DNA of 64,000 nt from Quercus robur (taxonomy: Eukaryota; Streptophyta; Magnoliopsida; Fagales; Fagaceae): positions 15,807,974 to 15,871,973 of the forward strand of contig NC_065536.1 of NCBI RefSeq assembly GCF_932294415.1. The letters run 5' to 3'. Each line of letters starts with the position of its first letter. Position 1 is the stretch's first letter. Under the pieces are notes generated by a model. It worked only from the letters and a program-made list of their open reading frames with translations, was not told the DNA's origin and made no database searches. Made by a program: the position numbers and the translations under genes. This document shows, piece by piece, positions 11,600 through 22,087 of the stretch.

Positions 11600-13430
11600 T
11601 TTTTAATTGAAAGGGAGATTGAATTTCGTGAGTTGCACTACCCTTGTTTATGTGAGTTGCCCTGCATGTTTTTAGATATCAATTTATGTTGTTTGATTGG
11701 TGAGGATGCTAAGATGCATATATATGAAAAGAGCAAAACTTAGATACAATACCTTAGGTACCCTTTTTAAAATTAAAACACCTGTCCACAAGTTGCTGTA
11801 AGAAAGTGAAGTTCTGGTAATGCCAAGGATTATTTATTGAAGTTCTTACCTTGCGGCTAGCTAGTATATTACTTCATTTAGGTAGTAAGTGGAGACATAA
11901 ATACATATTTGATTGTTCTAACTAGCATTCTGCATTTACTATCCTTAAGGAGCTTTTAACAGCATTATGTGAAGGCCAATGTACGCGAAGAACATAAATA
12001 TTTGTACATATCTGTTTGCTTCTTAGTGCCACCTTTTGACTATTTTTGTTAATATTTCTCATTTTGCCTTGGTTCTGACTTGTGCATAGGCAGACAGATT
12101 GGCAAAGTTTGCCACTTCAGGATTTATGAGGGATGCATTTCAAGCGTCTTGAGACATAAAGTGATTTGCAGCTCAACCATTTCAAACGGCAGAAAGACGT
12201 GTTAGATTGAATAGGCAGTAGGACTTATGATGTTGAATACATTCAAATTATTTTGTACAGTTGCAAGTTATTTAAAAATTGCACAATAAGCATTGTATTT
12301 AGTTAGTGAATTCTGTTTTTACTTTAGTGTACTATCTTTTGCAATATGCCATGTGATATTTGTAATGTGAGTTCACAATAATAAAACACTGTTTACTTCA
12401 TTTTATTATCAAAACTAAGGTTTTTTTTTTTTTTTTTTGGAGTTATAAGTGGGGCATTTAAGCCATTTCATTTGAATTTATTGTGAGTTTTGGCTCTATG
12501 TTCACCACAAGTTGCCTCATCCTTTATAAAAAGAGTCCACCAACCTTCATTTGCCTGCACTTAAAGAAAATAGTGGGAACTAAGAACTATGTGTATAGAT
12601 TTTTTTGCAGTACGTTTTTGTGGAAGTGAATATTTGTGTATATGAGAATAATTTTCTGTGATGTGAAATGATATTGTTAGTTTAGTATTGGCTAGACATG
12701 TTGTTAAGCTGAGAAATATATTGGTGCAAATTTTACTTGGTGAATGAAAAAATCAATGCTTTCTTTCAAGTTTCTGACATCCAAAATACCAAAGTAGGTA
12801 CTATTTTTCCAAGCGGGTCTTGCATGAAGTGGAGATATGATCTTGAAGGCAAAGCATATAACTAGTAAAGCAATTGGCTACATTCATTTATGATCCAATA
12901 AGTACAGCCCTCGTCCAAAACCAAGAAAACCCTAAGATTTTCAAGTACACTAATTAAATAATCCACACAAAAAAATTGTACGCGTACAACAATTAGCAAT
13001 ATTCAACTCAAAAGAAATAAATGACGCAATCTATAATATTATGTACACATGTATTTATTACCACTTTCACCATAAGATACACAAGCAAGCCTATTCAGTG
13101 AGTGCTACTGATGTAATTGTATTAAGAAAACAGCAATCCACACGCTACAGGTAGCAGCTATGCAGTGCAGAAATTCAGCAGTAACTAGTGCAGAGTGCAG
13201 AAATCCAGCAGTACCTAGTGCAGAGAAACCAGTACAGAGGGAAAAATAGCAATACCCCATTGCATGCAACAACAGGACCTGACACTGTGTATCAAGAAAA
13301 ATATGGTAGTGCTTGAAGTATGGGCAAAAATAGTTCAAGTTTGAGATGATTGTAATAAATAAAGGCAAAAACAGTTCAAATAATCAAAAGGCCAGTAGTG
13401 AATTTGGACCAGAAAAAGTATCCAATATTA
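11600..13430. other. AT-rich interior of the 9.3 kb segment
   Basis: Apart from the small exon-like piece at 12090-12152 no coding region is credible. Features are a poly(T) run at 12421-12438 followed by GGAGTTATAAG and an imperfect direct repeat around 13160-13230 (GTGCAGAAATYCAGCAGTA twice). Confidence 0.5.
12090..12152 (+). pseudogene. Orphan last-exon-like sequence (20 codons and stop)
   Basis: A pyrimidine-rich tract ending TTGTGCATAG is followed by an open stretch reading ADRLAKFATSGFMRDAFQAS and then TGA. The next 250 bp resemble a plant 3' UTR, with an AATAAAAC-type signal near 12380. The arrangement (acceptor, short tail of coding sequence, stop, UTR) suggests the 3' end of a captured gene. 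I do not recognise the protein, and a chance open stretch this short cannot be excluded. Confidence 0.3.
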
Positions 13431-13612
13431 AAGAAGTTACACCTGTCTTTTTTTTTTTTTTGAAAAGCCCCTCACTCTCTCTGTCTTGCCTCAGCCTTAG
13501 GTTTTTTTTTTTTTTTTTTTTTTTTTCTGTTTGGACTTCAGAGACTGGAGTCTTCGGTTGGACTGCTAGGTTTACATTTTTGGACTAAACTTTTTTTATT
13601 TTTTTTTATTTT

Positions 13613-13950
13613 TACATGTGGGTTGGCCGGCTGGGTTACAATTTCTGAGGGGGCCCAAGCTTTTTGTAAGGGGGCCCAAGTCTTTTTTTTTTTTTTTTTG
13701 AAAATTAACCTACTTAAAATTTATTCTTTATTTTTTATTTTTTTACATGTGGGCTGGCTGACTGGGTTACAATTTCAGAGGGGGCCCAAGTCTTTTTTTT
13801 TTTTTTTTTTTACATGTGGGTTGGTCGGCTGGGTTACAATTTCAGAGGGGGCCTAAGTCTTTTTTTTTTTTTTTTTTTTGAAAATTAACCTACTTAAAAA
13901 AAGAAATAAAAATTGGGCTAGAAGGGCCCGGGCCCCCACCTATGTCTATC
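13613..13950. repeat. Tandem poly(T) plus GGGTTACAATTTC repeats
   Basis: Three imperfect copies (near 13613, 13742 and 13811) of ACATGTGGGTTGGYCGGCTG, GGTTACAATTTC and AGGGGGCCCAAG are each followed by a long T run. They end in a GC-rich tail (GGGCCCGGGCCCCC, then CTATCCCTGGCCC) of the type found at the ends of degraded plant transposons. There is no gene. Confidence 0.6.
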
Positions 13951-13989
13951 CCTGGCCCTGTGAAACCAAAAAGGAAAACAAAAACAAAA

Positions 13990-14463
13990 CAAGATTAATA
14001 ACAATTCAGCAATACAAAAGCCAAACAGCAAAAACTCCAGATGGAAAACTAAAGAATATGGATGAGACGTACTGAGATTTTAGTGATGAGAAACGGTGGA
14101 GACTTCGAACAAAAGGGTAGAGAAAGAGAGGAAAATCGGTGGCTGTTATCACTGACATTGAAGGAATGAAGACTTGGGATGAACTAGGGTTTTTCTTGGG
14201 CATAGGCTCTTGTGGGCTTTTCAGCTTATGGACCAAAAATTGAAAATTAAAAAAAAAAAAAAATTTGCAAGTGTGAAGGATTCGAACTAGAGTTGCTTGG
14301 CAAAAAATATATCGACTTGCCACTATGCTGATTTGAATAAAGTACAGAGATGAACATTGACCTTTTAACAGCCAATTATATTCAAATTACACATTCTAAT
14401 ATTTTATAGGAACAAATACCAAATGGCTTTAGAATGACGAGTTTGTATAAATTTTACGAAACC

Positions 14464-14500
<37 letters not shown>

Positions 14501-14985
14501 GTGCTTTGTGGCACCGATAAGTCTTCAACAACGAAAACATTCCATTACTATTAGGACTCTCTCAGACTTAGCTAGTGGAGGCTCTGCTGACTCAAATAAG
14601 GCTCACACTTATCATTCTGGTCGATATGCTAAACTCTCAATGACAAAATTATTTTGATAATTTTTTTTAAAAGGACTGGGTTGTTCGTTTTTGGTAAAAT
14701 CGGTCAATTATGCTTAATTGTTTTTAGCTTTTCTATTGGTAATTTTTGTTATTGTGGAAATTTTTTGGGATGTTTATTTTGTTTTAGATGGGTCTAAATA
14801 TAATAATAATTTTATGAAACAAAATTGCATAGACACTTTAGTTGGGGTGGTTATACTCGTGTCGGACACAGTCATTTGACACTTCCGCACACGTGGATCT
14901 AATGAAAATGCCTAAAAAATATAAAACCTAGTGTAGTAGCCTTGATTGATGACTATTTCATGCTGGATTTGTAGTTTCAATTCAA
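13990..14985. other. Non-coding AT-rich stretch with a (GA)n microsatellite
   Basis: The main feature is a GA microsatellite at 14466-14497. Near 14855 a segment with GTCGGACACAGTC and GACACTTCCGCACACGTG looks like retroelement debris. No gene was seen. Confidence 0.4.
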
Positions 14986-14989
14986 ATGT

Positions 14990-15140
14990 TTACTGAAAGT
15001 TTAAAATTGTCAACAATCTTTGTATTGGATTTTTTGCATATCTTGCTAATTGTATAGTCACCCTATTTCCAACCTTAGACACCACAATAAACACACAACT
15101 GTGATTAAGTTGCAGATGTTGCATAAGAACAATTAGAGAG
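14990..15140 (-). mobile_element. LINE RNase H fragment
   Basis: On the minus strand, LNHSCVFIVVSKVGNRVTIQ followed by LARYAKN resembles the C-terminal RVT_3/RNase H motif of plant non-LTR elements (V.R.GN.VAH.LARYA). Only about 45 residues remain. Confidence 0.45.
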
Positions 15141-15239
15141 CACATAAGGTTATACATATTCGGTTTTATAGTATATATTAATGATGCATAGAAAATCAGT
15201 ATGCTGAATGCTTCGGGTTTCAATGGGCTTGAGATTGCT

Positions 15240-15735
15240 TGGAAGGCCTGAAAAGAAAGAAGCACTAGATCAAAGGTGACTGTGGTGAACTGGCCAAGAA
15301 CCCTCCGATGCTTAAGTTAGTTTTCTCTCTTGAAATTAGGAATTCCAACTCTATAAGTGGTGAAAAACTTACTTTGATTTCATATGGCTGAGTCCTTTTA
15401 TAGTGAGCTTTGGAGTGGTTACTTGTTTAGTAATTTCCTCAACGTGGATGGAAGTTAAAAGGTTTAGACTTAATTTCTACAACTACCATCAGAAGTTAAG
15501 AACTTAGTGGGAAGTTAGGAACTTAGTGGGAAGTTAGAGCGATGGATAAGAATTTTTCTCCTACTTCAGAATAGTAGAACATGGTCTGAATCATAAGCTT
15601 TTGGATATAGATTTACTCTGAAAATTTCTAAGTTTTTGGCGGTTGTCCAGGTGACTCCATGCTGGACAACCTTCTTACACTTGGATGACCTTTCTAGTCT
15701 TGAACGACACTATGGACGAATTGGAGACAGTCTAA
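15240..15735 (-). mobile_element. Ty3/Gypsy LTR fragment (minus orientation)
   Basis: Reading the minus strand, a TATA-like CACTATAAAAGGACTCAG lies upstream of CTAACTTAAGCATCGGAGGG and TTCTTGGCCAGTTCACCAC. This pairing is the hallmark R/U5 region of Tat-lineage Gypsy LTRs and matches the plus-strand LTR fragment near 29220. No second LTR, primer site or gag-pol was seen next to it, so it is a solo or broken LTR. Confidence 0.65.
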
Positions 15736-15795
15736 TTTTTGGTTCACCATCATATATAAATAATAAAAATATAAGCATCAAGAAAATGACCTCAA

Positions 15796-17305
15796 CTATG
15801 AGGATGGAACTGTCAAATGCGAGAAAAAAGTAAGAAAACCACCAAATGTGAGAAAAATATGTCACATGTGATGTTGGAACTGCACAATGTGAGAATGAAA
15901 TCGTTAAATGTGAGAAAAAAGTAAAGGAACCACCAAATGTGAGAAAAAAACTGTCACATGTGATGTTGGAACTACACAATGTGAGGATGGAATCGTCAAG
16001 TGTGAGAAAAAAGTAAGGAACCACCCAATGTGACAAAAGAACTGTCATATGTGATGTTGGAACGGCACAATGTGAGGATGAAACCATCAAATGTGAGAAA
16101 AAGAAAGTAAGGGACCACCAAATGTGAGAAAAGAATTGTCACATGTGATGTTGAAACTACACAATGTGAGAATGGAACCATCAAATGTGAGAAAAAAGTA
16201 CGGGAACCACCAAATGTGAGAAAAGAACTGTCACATGTGATGTTGGAATTGCACAATGTGAGGATGAAATCGTTAAATGTGAGAAAAAAGTAAAGGAACC
16301 ATCAAATGTGAGAAAAAAACTGTCACATGTGATGTTGGAACTACACAATGTGAGGATGGAATCGTCAAGTGTGAGAAAAAAGTAAGGAACCACCCAATGT
16401 GACAAAAGAACTGTCATATGTGATGTTGGAACCGCACAATGTGAGGATGGAATCATCAAATGTGAGAAAAAGAAAGTAAGGGAACCACCAAATGTGAGAA
16501 AAGAATTGTCACATGAGATTTTGAAACTACACAATGTGAGAATGGAACCATCAAATGTGAGAAAAAAGTACGGGAACCACCAAATGTGAGAAAAGAACTG
16601 TCACATGTGATGTTGGAATTGCACAATGTGAGGATGAAACCGTCAAGTGTGAGAAAAAAGTAAAGAACCACCCAATGTAACAAAAGAACTATCATATGTG
16701 ATGTTGGAACCGCACAATGTAAGGATGGAATCGTTAAATGTGAAAAAAAGAAAGTAAGGAAACCGCCAAATATAAGAAAAAACTGTCACATATGATGTTG
16801 GAACTGCATAATGTGAGAATGGAACCGTCAACTGTGAGAAAAAAGTAAGGAAACCACTAAATGTGAGAAAAGAACCGTCACATGTGATGTTGGAACTACA
16901 CAATGTTAGGATGGAACCGTCAAATGTGAGAAAAAAGTAAGGAAACCACCAATGTGATAAAAGAACTGTCACATGTGATGTTGGAACTACATAATGTGAG
17001 GATAGAATCGTCAAGTGTGAGAAAAAGTAAGGGAACCATCCAATGTGACAAAAGAACTGTTATATGTGATGTTGGAACTGCACAATGTGAGGATAGAACC
17101 GTCAAATGTGAGGAAAAAAAGTAAGGGAACCACCAAATGTGAGAAAAAACTGTCACATGTGATGTTGGAACTGCACAATGTGAGAATAAAACCGTCATAT
17201 GTGAGAAAAAAGTAAGGGAACCACCAAATGTGAGAAAAGAACTGTCACATGTAATATTGGAACTGCACAATGTGAGCATGAAACCGTCAAATGTGAGAAA
17301 AAGTA
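15796..17305. repeat. 92-bp minisatellite, about 16 units, with a 369-bp higher-order period
   Basis: The anchor ATGTTGGAA recurs at 15871, 15963, 16054, 16148 (ATGTTGAAA), 16240, 16332 and 16422, then on to about 17250, spacing 90-94 bp. Each unit contains several AATGTGAG or CACATGTG words, pointing to an ancestral ~23-bp subunit. Blocks offset by 369 bp (15871 and 16240; 16148 and about 16517) share private variants, so four-unit blocks were amplified together. The minus-strand ORFs of 79-126 codons across the array follow only from the absence of stops in the unit and are not genes. Confidence 0.92.
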
Positions 17306-17820
17306 ACTTGATGTAACAGGTTACCTACTAGTGGGTACCGTACCCCCTCTTTTTTTAGGGGGTACCGTAGAATTACTCTATATATATATATATAACAATT
17401 GTTCAAACACAATAAATTTTACAATCCTTTCATAATTTGATGATTGGACAAATTGTAATTAATGCAATACTTTCAATGAAGGCATTATTATTAACATCAC
17501 TTTCATTAAACATTGATAATAGGTTACTTTAAATAGGATAAGGAGTAAACACAGGTAACCGAAACTAAAAATCACCCCGAAACTTAGCCACATTAGATTT
17601 TTCATTTCTACACCAAAATGAGGATTTGCTACCGTTTTCTATCTTTATGGTGTGTTTGTTTGGAGGTGATAAAACAAATGAGTATTTTATGGTTTTTGTG
17701 TCTTGGTAAATGTGATAAAACAAATGAGTATTTTGAAAAGTGAGATAAATAACTAAAAATGAATAAATAAATAATATTTAAATGAAATAAAGTTCAAAAT
17801 AGGAAATCTAACGTGGATGA

Positions 17821-17958
17821 AAAATGAAAAGTAGTTACCTAAAATAGGAAATGTACATTCTTATCATAAAATGAGGAGAAAAATTTTGAAAAATGAAAAG
17901 TAGTTACCTAAAATAGGAAATGTACATTCTTATCATAAAATGAGGAGAAAAATTTTGG
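17821..17958. repeat. 69-bp tandem duplication, two near-identical copies
   Basis: Copies at 17821-17889 and 17890-17958 are identical except for the last base. Both include AGTAGTTACCTAAAATAGG and ATGAGGAGAAAAATTTTG. It is recent, with no coding content. Confidence 0.9.
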
Positions 17959-18480
17959 TAAGCTGATAACAATCCTTTAATTACAACATGACACATTAAC
18001 TATTATGAAAATATTATGAAATTTGTTTTTATTTCATATTATTGTTATAACATAATAAAAAAATCGGGCTAACAACCTAACATGAATCAACAGTTTTTCC
18101 TTCGTTTGGAATACTTTATCTAACTTGCATAATAAGTCTTTTCATTGTATAAAAAAAGGTAATTCCTCTATAATGTCAAAGTAAGTGTGTGATCGGTCTA
18201 GAATTTTTAGAGAATATATGTGTGTGTGAACCCTCTTGGGCCCCTGTTATATCAAAGTCAATATTGGTGACAGGTTGATGATATTTTCTTTTTTACAAAT
18301 TTCCATTTAAAAATATTTTACATATTTTGATACTCACCTTTAAGCTTTAATTATAAAAACCAAGTTCATATCTTAAATTTATTATATAATAAAAAGGATA
18401 AGAATCATGCAACTTGTCAAAATAGCATCACTCTGAAATGTAGATCATGTTGGCACAAAACTACGGAATAGAGCCCACTA

Positions 18481-18632
18481 AGGGTCTATTTAAGAACAAT
18501 TTATTTAATTGAAATTGAAAATTTTTTGTTAAAAGTGTGTTAAAATATATTTGTACCTGAAAAAAATTTGAAAATGTGAGAAAATGCGGGAAAAAGTGAG
18601 AAAAAGTAAGGTTTAAAAAGCTATACATAAAA

Positions 18633-18669
<37 letters not shown>

Positions 18670-18706
18670 AAACTGAGCTTATAAGTTTATGACAAACACA
18701 CTCTAA
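18481..18706. mobile_element. hAT-like MITE candidate
   Basis: AGGGTCTATTTAAG at the left is roughly the inverse of CAAACACACTCTAAAG at the right, the usual GGGT(G/C)TGTTTGG-type hAT end. A 30-base A run lies inside. The match is weak and no clear 8-bp duplication was seen. Confidence 0.35.
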
Positions 18707-20261
18707 AGATCATTTTTTAACTATATCTTTTTTTCTTTTTTTTTTTTTTGTTATTCATTCTTCTGGGCACACTAATTAATCAAGTTCACAACCAAGGGTA
18801 TATCCATTAAAAAAAAAAACAAGTATATTCATATTAGTTTATGCAAAAATTACCGTGTATTTTATAATAAGAACCTACTTTTTTATTTTAACAAACAATT
18901 TTTCAAAACACTTGCACAGGATTATTAATTATATAATCCATTTCATTAAAATGTTAAAAAAATTTAATTGTTTCCCTTCTTTAAGTACAACAACCATCAT
19001 CTATTCTTGAAAACGTAGAAATATATATATATATATATATATATAATTTGTATAAGAACCATAGCAATGGACACATCAATTTATATTATGGTGCTAATTT
19101 ACCACACTTATAGCAAATGCTCAAATGAAATGCACAAAATTCATGTCCACATCCCATTTGTTTATCAAAAAACGTTGGCATTTGTTTTTTCTTTTCACGG
19201 TTTCAGGCGATTGCTTCATTCACGTAAAACACATTTCTCAACTGAGAGAAATTGTCATTTTCCATTACAACTAGTAAGAAAAGAGAGATTAGAATCAGAT
19301 TCCATCCAATAAGAGAATTACGTGTTCCATTCAACTATAAAACTCTTTACACTAATAGGCAGATCTTAAATGCAAGAAAGAGTAAGGTAAAATTAGGATA
19401 GGATTTAAGTTCGAGGTTTTTAAATGTGAGCAACATGCATCACATGAAAAGAGAATTGTGAGGAATATGTTGACTGAGGAAAAGTTTTACAGAATCATTC
19501 TCAAGCTTCGGATTCTGACTTCTGTTATGTACAATGACCCCCATAAAAAAGGCAACTTGCTGGCTAAGGAATGCTGAGATACTCCAGAAATTTTGTTTGC
19601 CTTTTTTCTATTTTGTTTTTGCATTTGCTTTATGAAATATTAAAAAATTATCAAGAAAAGGAACACAGCATGGCTCTTTGACTAGCACATGGCATGCATT
19701 GAAAAAAACAACTACCAACTCATAAAAGAATCTCTTATAACAATCCAATGAGAGTCAATACATAGAATAGGTCCAAGACTTTAGCATGAAGTACAAAGAA
19801 AATTAGAGATTGAGAACGGCATTTGGAAGCCATCTATCCTGAGAAGCTAGATTGCTGAACAAAACTTCAAACACAAGAATGGTGCTATGCTGCATTTATT
19901 AGATTCTTTTTTTTACTATTCTAAGCAGTATTCAGTTTTCAACACAAGGAACTGTGGAACCAAGGAAAAATGATTTAAAAAGAAAAAGAAAAAGATTTAC
20001 ATAATAGGATGAATTTTCTCACTTTTCCAACAATTGAGCAGGGGAAAAAAAATCTTTTTGGGGATTAAAAAAAAAGTAAGGGACTATAAAATGAAAAATT
20101 GATTATACCCCCGCACTTTTAACCAATGACTTACATCCCTCTATGCGAAAAGCAGGCTGATTGGATAGACTTGCATTACATTGCAGTAGGATTTCATCGA
20201 AACTGTGAGCAAGCTTAGGCCTAACAGATCTTCTGAATCTTGATGTATGCATTCAAAAAGA

Positions 20262-22045
20262 TTAAGCCATAATTTTCTTTCCTTTATCACGAACATCAAT
20301 AATTTTGTCTCTGTGGGTAACTCTCTGTGATTTTGATGCTTCTCGTTCATCACCTGCAGCATGCTTCTTCCGCCTTGGAGCACCAAGGCCAGCAGGGTCA
20401 CCCAATGGACCTGACCAAGTTTGGAGTGAATCTTTTGAATAAATTAATGAACTTGAACTAAATGGGACATCTTGAGGAACATTGGCAGGATCAATATGAT
20501 GTGAAGCACCCAAGGGAAAGCCAAGTTGTCCATCTTGGTGTGGTGGAGGAAACTTCTCACTCTTGCTCTTTGCGTTTGCATGGGTCATAAAACGCCTTCT
20601 CTGTTTCAGAAGAAAGCCAACAGTCAAGAAACATAAACGGGAACTAAAACCTGATTGAGTCGAGCAACTATAAAGTTTGGTCGAACTGACATTAAAACTG
20701 CATGCATGTAGATCTTTCACACACTGAGGAGCCTATGCTGCTGCATCAAATATATGGGATTGGCTAACCCAAAAATCTTAAGCTTATTTTAAGTGAACAA
20801 ACTTTCATATTGTTCTCTGTTCAATGAAAGTTCTTTTCAATAGCCATGGTCCATGAGCCCCATAGGCTTCATATGACCTATTTTACATATTCTGCTCTTG
20901 TTAACATCTGGATAATTAAGCATATGAGCAGTACACAAACTACTAACTATGACAGCATCTGATATAGTACTGAATATAGTAGCTTCATCATTAAGCAATA
21001 CCAGGGAGACAGGAAACATCATTTTACAATTCGGGACAGGAAGACATGCAGTATGGAATATTAAGGACGCTCAATAGCGCTCATACATTTACTACATATT
21101 CCACAATATTTAATCATCTAATTTCAAATCCATGTTGGTAATTACTTAGTGTTTGGGCATGCACATGTGGAAAACATCTCCACACAGGAGAGAATGAGAT
21201 ACATTTTTACTAGATACATAGTCATTACAGGTTTGGAAAGAAGCTCAACTATGTTTTGAGTGTTGCACTTTTCTTAATTCTTTTTATAAGTAATTTGATT
21301 GTTGCATTTAAAGCTTGTGAGACACAATAATAGTTTCTACCCATCTCATTTAGATTTACTCATTGGCATTCTCAATAATTCAAAATTAATAAATGGAAAT
21401 TGGTGACAAACAACCAAAGACCACTAGATATAAAAGCCAGATTGTGAATCAAGATTATAAATGAAGAGAGGCTTTATTGTCATGAAACATCTAATGACTA
21501 ATCTCACATTGCCAATTTTCAGTTATCAAGGACTCCTTTAGTTAAAATTTCCACTTTTGTTTCTAAATAAAATGAGCTTGTAATTTATAAACATCAGTAA
21601 TGAAAGAATATAGTGTCAACTCCAGCACCTAGAGGACAAGAATAAAAGTGGGAGAGACACACAGAGGGTAGAGATAATATGTTCTTCAAGAAATAGTAAG
21701 TTACTTCATCTGGCTATCTATTTGTAGAAGATAATAAATTTTGAAGCCATGTTTTTGAAGTAGCTCAGTAAGCCAAAGTAAATATTAATTAAATAAATAA
21801 AAAAGAGGATGGTTGATAGAAGCAACTTATCAGACATACTTCAAGATTAGATGGAAGCTCAGCGTTGGCTTCTGGAGCAGGAAATGCCCTAGCAGCACGA
21901 TCACGTGTACGTGTTTTCTTTGGACCTTCAGCGTGGGATTTACTAGCAGCTCTTAATCTGCACCACACATACTGGCAATAAGAGAAACTTTGACAAATAG
22001 TGCTTTGTGAACAGATAAGAATCAATGCACAGTAAGAACAAAAGA

Positions 22046-22087
<42 letters not shown>

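Larger units (their letters stand above)
8071..17378. mobile_element. 9.3 kb composite segment with inverted termini (Mutator-like/foldback candidate)
   Basis: The left end, from 8071, reads GGGTCATTCTACC, then a small hairpin (TACCCC, A run, GGAGGGTA), then GTACCCA. The inverse of the right end, from 17378, reads GAGTAATTCTACG with the same hairpin and GTACCCA. About three quarters of the first 50 bases match. Both flanks are TATATATAT (8062-8070 and 17379-17387), compatible with a 9-bp target duplication but uninformative because the site is a TA repeat. No transposase was seen. Inside lie a decayed coiled-coil gene, an orphan last exon, LINE and Gypsy LTR pieces and a minisatellite. The pairing of the ends is inference; two separate insertions are the alternative. 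Confidence 0.55.
17379..20261. other. AT-rich spacer 3' of the kinase gene
   Basis: There is no gene. It holds a TA run, a 69-bp duplication (17821-17958), a MITE-like element (18481-18706), poly(A) at 18635-18668 and a (TA)n run at 19021-19044. The last several hundred bases before 20262 should include the kinase 3' UTR, but no polyadenylation signal could be chosen with confidence. Confidence 0.5.

Noticed and set aside
14270..14310. GGATTCGAACT resembling a tRNA T-arm
   Set aside because: No acceptor stem, D-arm or anticodon arm at proper distance; it lies in transposon debris.
15710..17279. Six overlapping minus-strand ORFs of 79-126 codons
   Set aside because: They read through the 92-bp minisatellite; the repeated residues are a by-product of the repeat unit, with no start context or domain.
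15796..17305. Regularly spaced repeats suggesting a CRISPR-like array
   Set aside because: There are no unique spacers; the whole unit is repeated head to tail in a plant genome.
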